From Hormoscilla sp. GUM202 (lineage in GTDB: Bacteria > Cyanobacteriota > Cyanobacteriia > Cyanobacteriales > Desertifilaceae), in contig RFFC02000017.1 of the NCBI GenBank assembly GCA_005518205.2, positions 1 to 64,000 on the forward strand: a DNA stretch of 64,000 bases. Direction: 5' to 3'. Both the position numbers and the translations under genes were made by a program. This document shows, one piece after another, positions 36,708 to 45,787 of this stretch (the first letter of the stretch is position 1; every line of letters starts with the position of its first letter). Under the pieces are notes generated by a model. That model saw only the letters and a list, made by a program, of their open reading frames with translations, was not told where the DNA came from and did not search any database.

Positions 36708-37955
36708 TTAAGCTTTGAAGACGATCGCCGGATCGACGCGAGTCACTTTTTGAATGGCGAAGAAAGCCGAACCGACACACATCAGCAGAGTAATTCCCAA
36801 AACTCCGGCAGCAGATAGGGGCGCGATCGAAATCATAATGCCCTGAGTTGTCGAGGCCCAAGATGCTAACCCCAAACAAAGGAGCATGCTGGGAACATAT
36901 CCGAGAACTGCCATCCACAGGGCTTGCTCGATAATGACACTGTAAATTACCCAGTCAGAGGCCCCCATTGCTTTGAGCGTTCCAAACTCTTTGAGATGAT
37001 CGGATACAGAAGAGTAGAGGATCTGACCGACAACTACCATACCCACAATAACACCCACTACTGCACCCAAACCCAGAATAAATCCAATGCCGCTGCGCTG
37101 CTGCCAGTAGTCGCGGGTCTGGTTAGCCATTTCCGCACGAGTATAAGCCCGGCTATCTGGTAAAGCCGCTTCTAACCGCCGTTTGAGTGCCTGTAGATCC
37201 TCCCCCGGTTTGGCCCGAATTAACACGTAGACGATCGGGTCTGTTAAGTTTAAGGGTTTGGGAGGAGAAACTGCTGATGTTTCAGTAGTTTCTTCCTGTT
37301 CGTAAATAGTGACGCATTTGATATCGCCCTCGGGTAGCAACTTGCAGTTCAGCTTAGAAGTGACACCGGCATTGATATAGGCGTTGGCGCTTTCTAAGGA
37401 AGTAAACACGAAGGGACTCGATACGATCGACTGAGTTTCTTTTGTTAAGCCTACCAACCGCACTGGCAAAGATCCAATTTCTGCCCGATCGCCCACACCT
37501 CGGACATGGAGGGAATCTAAATTGCTAGCATCGACGATCGCGGTGTAAGGTTCCTTTATGGCCCGCAAGCTGCTGGGGTTGACCTTGCCAGGTAAAAATA
37601 ATTGCCCCTCTGGGTCGAAACCGAATACCTTCACAGGAGTCAGTTCCGCCCCGGGAACATTCCACTGAGCTATTCCTCTCATCAAGGGTTCCGCCCGATC
37701 GACCCCTTCCACCTGTTTAGCCAGTAAAGCGTACTCCAACAGCAGGGGCTTTGTCAATTCTAAATGCAACATTTCCTGGGATGCTACCCAGATATCAGCT
37801 GGGGAATTTTCGATCAACTGCACCGTCGAGCGAGTAAACCCCTTGAGTATGCCGGTCTGAATCGTCACCAGGCTGACGGCAAACATAATCCCTGCCTGGG
37901 CTACGAGGAAGCGGGGAATGTCTTCCAATAGGTTCTTGCGGGCGATCGATGCCAT
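36708..37955 (-). CDS. ABC transporter permease, DevC-like (FtsX fold)
   Basis: 415 residues. N-terminal helix (FLVAQAGIMFAVSLVTIQTG), a large periplasmic MacB_PCD domain, and three C-terminal helices (IGFILGLGAVVGVIVGMVVV, ALWMAVLGYVPSMLLCLGLA, AAGVLGITLLMCVGSAFFAI). HLKEFGTLKAMGASDW is the FtsX coupling segment. It pairs with the ATPase at 35888. No DevB-like membrane-fusion gene lies upstream in this window, so the exporter is either incomplete here or uses one elsewhere. Confidence 0.88.
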   Translation of the reverse strand: MASIARKNLLEDIPRFLVAQAGIMFAVSLVTIQTGILKGFTRSTVQLIENSPADIWVASQEMLHLELTKPLLLEYALLAKQVEGVDRAEPLMRGIAQWNVPGAELTPVKVFGFDPEGQLFLPGKVNPSSLRAIKEPYTAIVDASNLDSLHVRGVGDRAEIGSLPVRLVGLTKETQSIVSSPFVFTSLESANAYINAGVTSKLNCKLLPEGDIKCVTIYEQEETTETSAVSPPKPLNLTDPIVYVLIRAKPGEDLQALKRRLEAALPDSRAYTRAEMANQTRDYWQQRSGIGFILGLGAVVGVIVGMVVVGQILYSSVSDHLKEFGTLKAMGASDWVIYSVIIEQALWMAVLGYVPSMLLCLGLASWASTTQGIMISIAPLSAAGVLGITLLMCVGSAFFAIQKVTRVDPAIVFKA

Positions 37956-38114
37956 AATAAATAACCTATCTACACAACTTCTCTACAAATCTACATATTG
38001 TAACATCAGCTCTGACTAATTGCTTATTGCTAATGTTGCCTGCTAATTGATAATTAGCGCTCCGAAGTACTGGATTAATTGCTCGCACAATTCTCAATTT
38101 TAAATTCCCAATTT

Positions 38115-38426
38115 TCAACAATTAGGATGGATGATAATGTCTTGGTAGTTTGGGTATTTGAGGATGAAGAGGTTGGCCCCAATATTGATTTGGGCGATCT
38201 GGGATATTTGCTGAGACAACCCGGCCCTCACTTCTGGGTTAGGACAGTGAATTATCAGGCTTTCGGTATCCGTAATCCATTCTAGCGTGCAGAGTTGGGT
38301 GAGTGGAATTTCTGCTTTAATTTGCCTGAGTCCTTCACTCAGTTGCTTGAACTTCTGTAACCATTGCGACTCTTGCAATTCTTTCTCTAGTTTACTCCTC
38401 AGTGGGTTCTGTTCTTCTTGGTTCAT
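38115..38426 (-). CDS. Conserved-looking small protein, function unknown
   Basis: 103 residues. Helical N-terminus (EEQNPLRSKLEKELQESQWL), then LCTLEWITDTESLIIHCPNP and ANLFILKYPNYQDIIIH, beta strands. No known motif. ATG at 38426 with neighbouring purine-rich sequence. Confidence 0.55.
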   Translation of the reverse strand: MNQEEQNPLRSKLEKELQESQWLQKFKQLSEGLRQIKAEIPLTQLCTLEWITDTESLIIHCPNPEVRAGLSQQISQIAQINIGANLFILKYPNYQDIIIHPNC

Positions 38427-38519
38427 AGTGCTTGACCTTAAATAAATCTAAATTTTGCTAGTGATGATTTGAGGATAGCATAAATTTGAATTAAATGAGC
38501 GATGTGATGAAATTAAGAC

Positions 38520-38951
38520 ATGAACAAGCTAGCTTTGACATTTGCAGTCACCCTTGCATTAACTGCTGCACCAGCTCAAGCGGGGTTTGAGATTGCCAAC
38601 CGCAATCAAAATCGGAGTAAAAGTATACAGTGTATTGATGCGATGGGTTTTGAGATCATGGCCGACAATGTTTTTGCGGCTTTGAACCCACAAGTAGGCC
38701 ATCGGAAAATTCGTCCCGAGGAGATCTACTATGCAGCACAATGGAGGACAATCAGGAATGCTCTAGATCCAAATGGTTGCGTTTTAGTGGAAAGATTTTA
38801 TCGGGATCCAAAAGTTGCATACCACTTGGCAGACCGAGTTTTTTATGCTTTGCATCCGGAATTAAACTGGCGCAAAATCAGACCTCATGAAGTTCAATAT
38901 GCCCGGGAATGGAGCATCATCAGAAATGCTTTGAGTCTGATCCCATTCTGA
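38520..38951 (+). CDS. Secreted protein with two 35-residue repeats
   Basis: 143 residues. Signal peptide MNKLALTFAVTLALTAAPAQ cleaved near AQA-GFE. Then two repeats: ADNVFAALNPQVGHRKIRPE EIYYAAQWRTIRNAL and ADRVFYALHPELNWRKIRPH EVQYAREWSIIRNAL. One cysteine precedes each repeat (C38, C87), perhaps disulfide-linked. I do not recognise the family. Confidence 0.7.
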   Translation: MNKLALTFAVTLALTAAPAQAGFEIANRNQNRSKSIQCIDAMGFEIMADNVFAALNPQVGHRKIRPEEIYYAAQWRTIRNALDPNGCVLVERFYRDPKVAYHLADRVFYALHPELNWRKIRPHEVQYAREWSIIRNALSLIPF

Positions 38952-39111
38952 AGAATACCTAACTCCCTCTGGGCAAGGTGAAGCTCATTTGTAGCAATTT
39001 TTTTTCAAAATGGTATGAGGAGGTAGCGATTTCTCTCGTTATCATTAAGTTGACTATAGCATCCGCCACAGTTTGGCGATCGCCTGTTTCAGATCCCAAC
39101 GGGCGATCGCA

Positions 39112-39759
39112 TTATGGTTGTTGCTCTCCTACCCATTGACGCCAGGCCCGAATCATAGTAGTATCATCAGTGGTTTCTGCAAAGAGCAGAAACTGATTAA
39201 CGATCGCCGCCGAAACAAAGGGAAATGTGGGACTATAGTCAAGTTCGACATATTCCCCTTCTTGCAATTGGTTAATTCTGACAGTTTGTTCCAGATAGCG
39301 CCAAATTTCCGGCACCCCTAGCTGCTTGTAAATTTCAAATCGGCGCCTGGAATAACTGGTTATATCGACTTCAATTACCAAGTCCGGCGGTGGGTCGATC
39401 TCCAGGTCTATAGTGCGACCTCTAATGCGATCGACATTTTGGATGTAATAGCAGGAGTCAGGTTCGGCACCTTTCCTGATATCTTCTCGATTCAATGTTG
39501 TCGAAGCAAACCCCTTTACCCTGAGATTCAGTTCTTCTGTCAGAGTATTCACCATTCGTTCTAGTAGTTGCTTATAAGTTTCGTGGCGGTCTGATGGCAT
39601 AATGATTTCCAGCACTCCTTGATTATAGGCTATCCGCGAGGTGCGCCGATCGCCCATTTCTGCCAATAGTTGCTTGTAAGTCTCCCAACTGACATTCTCT
39701 AAGATTACTCGCTGGGTGGTTTGTGGTGGTGGTGGTTCTTTCACCGCAGTCATGGTCAT
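39112..39759 (-). CDS. Uma2-family protein (DUF820, restriction-endonuclease fold)
   Basis: 215 residues. YNQGVLEIIMPSDRHE, AEPDSCYYIQNVDRI and PPPDLVIEVDITSYSRRRFE carry the PD-(D/E)xK-like site (D..LVIEVD) of the Uma2 family, greatly expanded in cyanobacteria. A role in DNA metabolism or mobile elements has been suggested for the family but is not established. Confidence 0.85.
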   Translation of the reverse strand: MTMTAVKEPPPPQTTQRVILENVSWETYKQLLAEMGDRRTSRIAYNQGVLEIIMPSDRHETYKQLLERMVNTLTEELNLRVKGFASTTLNREDIRKGAEPDSCYYIQNVDRIRGRTIDLEIDPPPDLVIEVDITSYSRRRFEIYKQLGVPEIWRYLEQTVRINQLQEGEYVELDYSPTFPFVSAAIVNQFLLFAETTDDTTMIRAWRQWVGEQQP

Positions 39760-39828
39760 GAGTTCTTCTCCTGTCCTATCTTCCCAACCCGGTTGGACGC
39801 GAAACCGGGTTTTTCACCTAAGTTTACA

Positions 39829-40767
39829 TTACAACATCCGCCAAAGCTGGGCAAGCCTTTGTTTCCTGTCCCGACGAGTAAGGGCGATCGCCCCCTGTGT
39901 TAGCATATAGGGCATAGCAAATAGTATGCCTAAATAGGTGCGCCAGGCACTGTAGGAAAATAGCGCCCTCGATCGAGGATATACGCCCCAAAAGCGATTC
40001 ACCGAACAGACCATTTCATTTCCCAAAGCCGTCACTTCATGCCACCAACCGGCAGGAATAAAGAGGGTTTCCCCTTGATGCAATATTACTTCCTGCTTGT
40101 ATTGTAGCGCTTCTCTTAATTTAGGAAAAGCTTGCAGATCTGGTTTTTCCGGGTACACCTGACTGAACCAAGAACGCAACTTTAAGCCGTGGCGCAAATG
40201 CACGGAAACTGGAAAGGGATAAAGATTAGCCGTCTGAGAACTGGGGAACAGCACCACTTTTTTGGCACCGTGCAGTTGCATTAATGTTCCATCCAGAGTA
40301 TCGTAATGTAAAGCTTCCACGTGACCTCCCGGTCCCGCCCACATATTCAAGTCGCTAGCGGGTTTCTCTAAACCCAACTTCTCTCCTATCTTTATTCGAG
40401 ATGCTTTTTCCTCCAAAGACGTATCTTTTAGGGAACATTTAGCTAAGTAAATGTCCTGTTCGTGGGCTGTATGGTTGCGCAACATTTCTGCATAGGTAGT
40501 AAAAGGCAAACTTTTGGTCTGGACCCCACTGCCAATGTTTTGCCATTGGCGTTTGTCCAATTTGTACCTCTGGTTTCCGTACCACCGGGACAGAAACTCT
40601 TGCGAACTCAACTCTTGGCAAAGATAGTCCAAACTCCAGTCTTCGCAGTCCGCCATTAATCCTTTAATCACTACCGGCATCCCTGGTTTTTGATATTCTC
40701 TCACAAATCTTTCGGGCGTGAGTTCTGATATCTCTTCCCTACAGATATGATTTGTTACTTTATTCAT
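39829..40767 (-). CDS. Cupin-like / JmjC-type 2-oxoglutarate dioxygenase
   Basis: 312 residues. Starts MNKVTNHICREEISELTPER; GMPVVIKGLMADCEDWSLD is the usual entry strand. The Fe(II) facial triad appears as H-x-D in EALHYDTLDGTLMQL and the distal histidine in FIPAGWWHEVTAL. Related enzymes hydroxylate protein or small-molecule targets; the target here is unknown. A C-terminal hydrophobic segment (YLGILFAMPYMLTQGAIA) may associate with membrane. No obvious operon partner. Confidence 0.82.
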   Translation of the reverse strand: MNKVTNHICREEISELTPERFVREYQKPGMPVVIKGLMADCEDWSLDYLCQELSSQEFLSRWYGNQRYKLDKRQWQNIGSGVQTKSLPFTTYAEMLRNHTAHEQDIYLAKCSLKDTSLEEKASRIKIGEKLGLEKPASDLNMWAGPGGHVEALHYDTLDGTLMQLHGAKKVVLFPSSQTANLYPFPVSVHLRHGLKLRSWFSQVYPEKPDLQAFPKLREALQYKQEVILHQGETLFIPAGWWHEVTALGNEMVCSVNRFWGVYPRSRALFSYSAWRTYLGILFAMPYMLTQGAIALTRRDRKQRLAQLWRML

Positions 40768-40784
40768 TGTAGATGTCTTCCTCC

Positions 40785-41160
40785 TGTCATCCCGCTAGCC
40801 CGCAGGGGGTTTGAACCCCCTGCGGGCTAGCTAAAGTCGGTTAAAACTGATATCTTGCACCATTGTCAATTAGCCTCCTGGCCCGCCGTGGGTTCAAACC
40901 CACGGCTAATAGCTAAAGTGGGTTAAAACCCACTGGAAGCATTGTCTAGAAAGGATTTAGTCCATTTTTGTGGATTTTGGTTTTTAGCCTCTGGTTTTAA
41001 CCAGAGGCGGCCTGTTGCAACAGGTGCAAGATATGAGTTAAAACCGACTAATAGCATTTTCAATTAAGCTTACCCTCCATTCCCAGTCTCAGACTCCTTC
41101 GTTCCCTCGTTCCCAGTCTCGGGCTGGGAACGAATCTTTGGAGGCAGAGCCTCCAGTTTA
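40785..41160. repeat. Cluster of different palindromic repeats between genes
   Basis: GCTAGCCCGCAGGGGGTTTG / AACCCCCTGCGGGCTAGC (40791-40831), GCCGTGGGTTCAAACCCACGGC (40882-40903; 22 bases, split GCCGTGGG/CCCACGGC), GTGGGTTAAAACCCAC (40918-40933), GCCTCTGGTTTTAACCAGAG (40988-41007), and GTTCCCAGTCTCGGGCTGGG (41111). These are dispersed cyanobacterial hairpins collected in one intergenic gap. Confidence 0.8.
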
Positions 41161-41289
41161 TTGACAATACTGTAAGATGTCAATAGGTGTAAGATATCAT
41201 GGCTCTAACATATGGTCAAGATGTCGGCATCGAAATGTTAGCTGCGGCCATTCACCAGTATCCCAGAAACCGGGTTTCTTATGATATCA

Positions 41290-42975
41290 TTAGTTGACAT
41301 CCTCTGGCAGCCTCACTTCCTTTTCTACGACCAACCCCTCCAGAAAATTTCGGTCTTCGCTGATATGGGCAAATTTAAGTTGAGAATCAGGTATTCCTCG
41401 CGCTAACTGGCGCTGACGCAAAATGTCAAAACTTCCCTTTTCTAGCAGGCGCAGGCGCGGCGGCGGGATGTCACTTTGCCGCGAAATTGCATAGTGGGTG
41501 TTGTTTTCCCCTAACAGGCGATCGCACTTTGACAGAAAAGCTTGGGGGTCCGACAGGGTATCGCCGTCAGCGAGTTCGATATTAATCAGATAGCGGGCGG
41601 GAAAGTCCCGTTCCGAGAGAGTAATGCAGAAGTCCTCTAACTGTAGATGAAACTCACCTTGCAGGGCCTGAAGCACCCGAGTAACGTGATGTTCGTTAGT
41701 TTTCTCAGTGGTACTGGACATTTGTCCCCCTTGGCGATGGCGAAACACGATCAGCGGTGCTTGCTGATAAAATCCTACTACCTCGATGACATCGCCAATG
41801 TCGTAGCGATAAAATCCACTGTAGGTAGTTGTCAGGATGCGATACCTTTGTCCTACCTGCACTTCCGTCGCCAGCAAGGTTTGCGGATGTTCTACTCCCC
41901 ATTGGTTTTCGGGAATGAATTCAAAAAAGCCACTCTCAATGGCTAAAATGCTACCATCTGTATTCACATCCGGGTAGATGCCGAACATCCCTTCCGCCGA
42001 AGAGAAGACAACTCCGAAAATTGCCGTATCCCCAAAATACTCGGGAAACCGCTGAAAGTAAAAATCGGAAGTTCCGCCCCTCGCCGTTGCTACCACCGCC
42101 AGATTGGGCCATGCTAACTTAGGAGTCAGCTTTCCGTGGGATTGTAAGATTTCCTGGAGTTCTCGCGCCCTCACGGGGTTTGCAGTCCACTGACGTTCTA
42201 GTTGCGATCGCAGTTCTGGTTCCATCTCCAACCGGGGGGCGATCGACCCCTGGGCGATATCAGCAATTAAACTTTCGGCATACTGACTCAAATAGTTGCA
42301 AGTCCGCAGAATCAACATGGGAAAATTAGCGATCGTCCCCCCCATTTCCCGGTTGCCCAGGGCAAACAACAGGGCCACATAATGGCGCGTCAGACTATCC
42401 TTTAGCTTGGCAGTCTCGTAGGGGTGGGCAAATAATTGGGCAAACAGACGCTTATCCAGACGCAGGACCCCGGCGCTGGATGGCCCATAATCAATTCCCC
42501 CAGGAGTACGTCCCCATTGTTGCACTGAGTTAGTCACCAGCAGTTTACCAAACTTCTGCCTCCGTTTTGCCAATGCCTCTGCCAGAAATCCCATGCTGAC
42601 TAGACTCGCATTCCGGACTATGCTTTGAGATTTCCTGGTGGTGGGAATCAGTTTCTGCTTACCCGTTGACCCGCTAGTCAAGGTCATGTATATTACTTTT
42701 TGGGCAGTTAGGATGTGATTTTCTCCTTGGGTAATCTTTTCCAAGTATGGTTCGTAGCTGCTGTAGGGCCTGATGGGAATGCGATCGCGAAACTGGTCGA
42801 TCGTCCTCACTTCAGACAACCCGTCAACGCGACCTAATTGAGTATCTTGATGGGCGCGTAATAGGTCAAAGAGGAACTTTTCCTGGACAGCATCCACCTG
42901 AAGAGTTTTTGCTACAAACCTCTCTTTACTATACTTGGCTATCTTTGTCAAGAACGGCAGCAATAAATTTGTCAT
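41290..42975 (-). CDS. GH3-like acyl-adenylate/amide synthetase
   Basis: 561 residues from ATG 42975 (RBS GGAGAGAG six bases upstream; the frame extends further into a MITE, which is excluded). MTLTSGSTGKQKLIPTT is the phosphate-binding loop of GH3/ANL enzymes, FGVVFSSAEGMFGI and YSGFYRYDIGDVIEVVGFYQ are further GH3 blocks. Plant GH3 proteins conjugate amino acids to jasmonate or auxin; bacterial relatives probably activate other carboxylic acids. Substrate unknown. Confidence 0.85.
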   Translation of the reverse strand: MTNLLLPFLTKIAKYSKERFVAKTLQVDAVQEKFLFDLLRAHQDTQLGRVDGLSEVRTIDQFRDRIPIRPYSSYEPYLEKITQGENHILTAQKVIYMTLTSGSTGKQKLIPTTRKSQSIVRNASLVSMGFLAEALAKRRQKFGKLLVTNSVQQWGRTPGGIDYGPSSAGVLRLDKRLFAQLFAHPYETAKLKDSLTRHYVALLFALGNREMGGTIANFPMLILRTCNYLSQYAESLIADIAQGSIAPRLEMEPELRSQLERQWTANPVRARELQEILQSHGKLTPKLAWPNLAVVATARGGTSDFYFQRFPEYFGDTAIFGVVFSSAEGMFGIYPDVNTDGSILAIESGFFEFIPENQWGVEHPQTLLATEVQVGQRYRILTTTYSGFYRYDIGDVIEVVGFYQQAPLIVFRHRQGGQMSSTTEKTNEHHVTRVLQALQGEFHLQLEDFCITLSERDFPARYLINIELADGDTLSDPQAFLSKCDRLLGENNTHYAISRQSDIPPPRLRLLEKGSFDILRQRQLARGIPDSQLKFAHISEDRNFLEGLVVEKEVRLPEDVN

Positions 42976-42998
42976 TCTCTCTCCGGGGTTAGTCAAAT

Positions 42999-43099
42999 AA
43001 GTAGTTAGACAAAAATAATTGCACATAAGCTAGGGCGACGTGCTCCGGATATGGAGATTAGTGTGAGAGAGTGTGTGAAATTGATTTTGTCCATGTACT
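42999..43099. mobile_element. MITE family M1, copy 2 (upstream of GH3 gene)
   Basis: AAGTAGTTAGACAAAAATAA ... TTGATTTTGTCCATGTACT. It sits 23 bases before the GH3 start codon, so promoter elements may come from the MITE. Confidence 0.85.
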
Positions 43100-43309
43100 G
43101 ATCGGAGTCACGGCGACCAAGGCGATCGCCTCAGTAACCATATTATCTGATTATGTTTGAAATGTCAATAAAGAAAATTAACGAAAATGTAGCCCGCTCG
43201 GAGGTGATGGGACTTGACAGGTCTTAGTCTTGGGTGTTAAGCTGCCAGAGATCCTGTAAAGTACGACGATATCGGTCTTAAGCAATTTAAAATTCTTTCT
43301 TTCTCATTC

Positions 43310-43600
43310 AAAATACAGAAATTGAGAATTACGTGCGCTACACTGTAATACTAGAAAGTCGAATAATACAAAAAATACGTATAATACAGAAATTGAGAAT
43401 TACGATGTAATATGAGAGGGTCGAATAATACAAGCAAGTACAGAAATTAAGGGTTGCGTGTATTACTTTTTATTATTAAAACATTCGTCAAGTAATACAA
43501 GCAAGTACGAATAATACAGAAATTGAGAATTACGTGTAATACGAGAGGATCGAATAATACAAGAAAATCCGAATAATACCGTGCGCTACGCTGTAATACA
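43310..43600. repeat. AT-rich degenerate tandem repeat
   Basis: ACAGAAATTGAGAATTACG and GAGGATCGAATAATACAAG recur four times with drift; the recurring phrase GAATAATAC gives a short internal period. GTGCGCTACRCTGTAATAC appears twice. Confidence 0.75.
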
Positions 43601-43719
43601 AAAAAGGGTGCTGTTGTCTACTCGGAAAGGGAAGAACTGTTGCGGCTGGAGTGAAAATGAAAAACCGCCGCTGCTATGTTATCCTAGAACCGGTTCAAAG
43701 AAACCCAGAGGGATGAAAG

Positions 43720-43956
43720 ATGCAAAAGCTTTTAATTGGAATAGTACCTCAACAGGAGATGGCAGCAGCTCAGCAAGCGATCTCTGAACTCCAGGATTAC
43801 AAAAACCGGTACCGGGCGATCGGTCTCAATGGTGATACCCTGCAACCAGGTTTGTCACCTTCTTTGGCGATCGCTCATTACCATTCCAGTATTTTGTCCG
43901 CAGTGGGATTTCCTTGGGCGAAGAATCTGCCTATGATGAGAATATCGCTACCCTGA
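43720..43956 (+). CDS. Small ORF, function unknown
   Basis: 78 residues: MQKLLIGIVPQQEMAAAQQA ISELQDYKNRYRAIGLNGDT and LAIAHYHSSILSAVGFPWAK. RBS GAGGGATGAAAG precedes the ATG. It could be a remnant of a larger protein. No family recognised. Confidence 0.4.
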   Translation: MQKLLIGIVPQQEMAAAQQAISELQDYKNRYRAIGLNGDTLQPGLSPSLAIAHYHSSILSAVGFPWAKNLPMMRISLP

Positions 43957-44052
43957 GCTAGGAGAACGAAGCCCACGCTCCGGGCCCCCTCCGCTGCGCA
44001 GGGGCTTAATTACTTGCATCTGCACCCAATATAAGCCGTAAACTGTATCTTA

Positions 44053-44670
44053 TTACGAATATTTTAGGTTTTGCTGACATTGTGCAAAAACATAATTAAG
44101 TAAGCCCAGAATTTGGGCGATCGTCCCCAAGGCATAAGGAAGACTTTCGTAAACTTGCCCTGCGGGAGTAAGCTTGTAAAAGTTCCAAGTGCTACCATTG
44201 GTTACTATTCCCAAAACATCAATATTTTTCCCAATTTGCTGATTTGTCCAGTGACAGGCTTGCATTTCCACCAAACATTGTGCCATTCCTTGCTCAAAGT
44301 CATCTTTTTTTGCTTCGATAATACAAAGCATGGGCGCTTCTAGATACCGCTTATTTTCCGCAATCAAGTAATCTACATAGCCATTAGCAAAGTCACTTTC
44401 AAGCCTCGCACCTTTCCAAATTTTTAGCTGGACAAAAGCATCGATCGCTTCCTCGCAAATAGCATCTATTAGGATTTTTTTAGAATCTTCACAGCTTTCT
44501 AAATCGAAATTTTTCAGTCTCGCAAGGCGCTGTTGAAAAAAATCACTGGGTTGTACGGGTTCCGCTTGCAGATCCCAGGGAAGCAAGTCCGTTAAATTAA
44601 GTTGCTTGAATGCTTTCGCTTTGTCAAAGCTGGAGAAGTTCTGTTTCTTAGGCTTTTTATTGCTTGACAT
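44053..44670 (-). CDS. Restriction-endonuclease-fold protein (type I HsdR N-terminus-like)
   Basis: 205 residues. ESDFANGYVDYLIAENKRYL ... APMLCIIEAKKDDFEQGMAQ then CLVEMQACHW carries a PD-(D/E)xK pattern: D in YVDYL, E-x-K in IEAKK and downstream Q. The C-terminus ALGTIAQILGLLNYVF is helical. Such proteins are common solo genes in cyanobacteria. No methylase partner nearby. Confidence 0.65.
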   Translation of the reverse strand: MSSNKKPKKQNFSSFDKAKAFKQLNLTDLLPWDLQAEPVQPSDFFQQRLARLKNFDLESCEDSKKILIDAICEEAIDAFVQLKIWKGARLESDFANGYVDYLIAENKRYLEAPMLCIIEAKKDDFEQGMAQCLVEMQACHWTNQQIGKNIDVLGIVTNGSTWNFYKLTPAGQVYESLPYALGTIAQILGLLNYVFAQCQQNLKYS

Positions 44671-44834
44671 GGCTCTTGCGGTGATGGCAGTTTATCAAAT
44701 ATTATAGCAATTAAAAATGACTGTGAACGCGCAGATTGAGGTCCCGACCCCCGATATCGCCATTGCATTTGAGAGCGGATTATGTCAAAATCCTGAAGGT
44801 GACCGAATGTCGCAAGGGTAAGGAAGGATAGTCG

Positions 44835-45338
44835 ATGATCGCCTTAAGCAGCATAGGAGTAGGAATTGTCTGTTTCCTAGGATCCTTTATCCTGGGAAGT
44901 TTAGTAGAATATTGGCTGCATCGCCTGATGCATGTCTCGCCGAAAATTGGCAAACGCCATCGGGACCATCACCGGCGCAACGAGGGACAGGGCGTGGTTT
45001 GGGAATTTCGGGATTACATCGTCGGCAGCTTTGTGGTAATGTGTATGATGTTCTTCATCTCCTGGGCAGCAGGAATTGGTTGGTTTCTGGGGGGGCTAGT
45101 GTTTGCCGCCTTTGCCGCCTATGCCCATCAGCTACAACATGATAACCCGACCAAGTGCTTCTGGATGGCGATGCCCGTTCATTACGTGCATCATAAATAC
45201 GGCATGTGGGAACATAATTTTGGTCTGGCTGTTGATTGGTGGGACCGTGTCTTTGGTACCTACAAGCCTGTAGACTGGCTAACAGAGGAAGAACTGAAGC
45301 AACCCGTAAGGGGTCATTTGCAGTTGCGATGGTGGTAG
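44835..45338 (+). CDS. Fatty acid hydroxylase / sterol desaturase superfamily membrane enzyme
   Basis: 167 residues, ATG with upstream AAGGAAGG. Di-iron histidine boxes: EYWLHRLMH, KRHRDHHRRNEG, HQLQH and HYVHHKY. Hydrophobic stretches (GIVCFLGSFILGSLV, FVVMCMMFFISWAAGIGWFL) anchor it. The small size and box spacing fit the fatty-acid 2-hydroxylase (Scs7/FA2H-like) end of the superfamily better than sterol desaturases; that is inference. It is followed 53 bases later by an Mpo1-like gene. Confidence 0.85.
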   Translation: MIALSSIGVGIVCFLGSFILGSLVEYWLHRLMHVSPKIGKRHRDHHRRNEGQGVVWEFRDYIVGSFVVMCMMFFISWAAGIGWFLGGLVFAAFAAYAHQLQHDNPTKCFWMAMPVHYVHHKYGMWEHNFGLAVDWWDRVFGTYKPVDWLTEEELKQPVRGHLQLRWW

Positions 45339-45391
45339 TCGCCAAGTCGATCGAACTGTGATATTAGGAGAAGAATCTGTAACTTAGGAGA

Positions 45392-45712
45392 ATGGCATTG
45401 AGTTACTTCCAAGAAGCGAAAGCCCATTTTATTGCTAGCCATCAGCATCCAATCAATCAGATGCTGCATCACCTCACCAATATATTGGCGATCGCGGCTG
45501 TAGTATGTTTATACTACAGCTTGCGGTGGACAGTTCTGTGCGTGATACTGACCCAAGTATTTGCCTTGGGGGGACATGCAGTCTTCGAGAAGAACGAACC
45601 TGCATTTGTCAAGTATCCGGGCATTACAATACTGGCATCCATGTCGTGGTCGTTAGAAAATTGGTTTGGTTTGCGCCAAATCTGGACATACCTTAATGGC
45701 AAAACTGCCTAG
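45392..45712 (+). CDS. Mpo1-like (DUF962) membrane protein, possible 2-hydroxy fatty acid dioxygenase
   Basis: 106 residues. KAHFIASHQHPINQMLHHLT (conserved His/Asn near the N-terminus), two transmembrane helices, and LGGHAVFEKNEPAF, the H-x-x-FEK signature of DUF962. Yeast Mpo1 is an Fe(II) dioxygenase that shortens 2-hydroxy fatty acids by one carbon. Its neighbour at 44835 is a candidate for making such substrates. ATG preceded by AGGAGA. Confidence 0.75.
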   Translation: MALSYFQEAKAHFIASHQHPINQMLHHLTNILAIAAVVCLYYSLRWTVLCVILTQVFALGGHAVFEKNEPAFVKYPGITILASMSWSLENWFGLRQIWTYLNGKTA

Positions 45713-45787
45713 CTGTAGGGTGGGCACCGCCCACCTTTTTCCACGAGAGGCGCTAACATAATAAGAAGTCAAAGGACAAAGTAAAAG

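Noticed and set aside
38996..39111. Possible riboswitch or sRNA between 38951 and 39112
   Set aside because: Only HIP1 sites and AT-rich sequence; no stem stood out.
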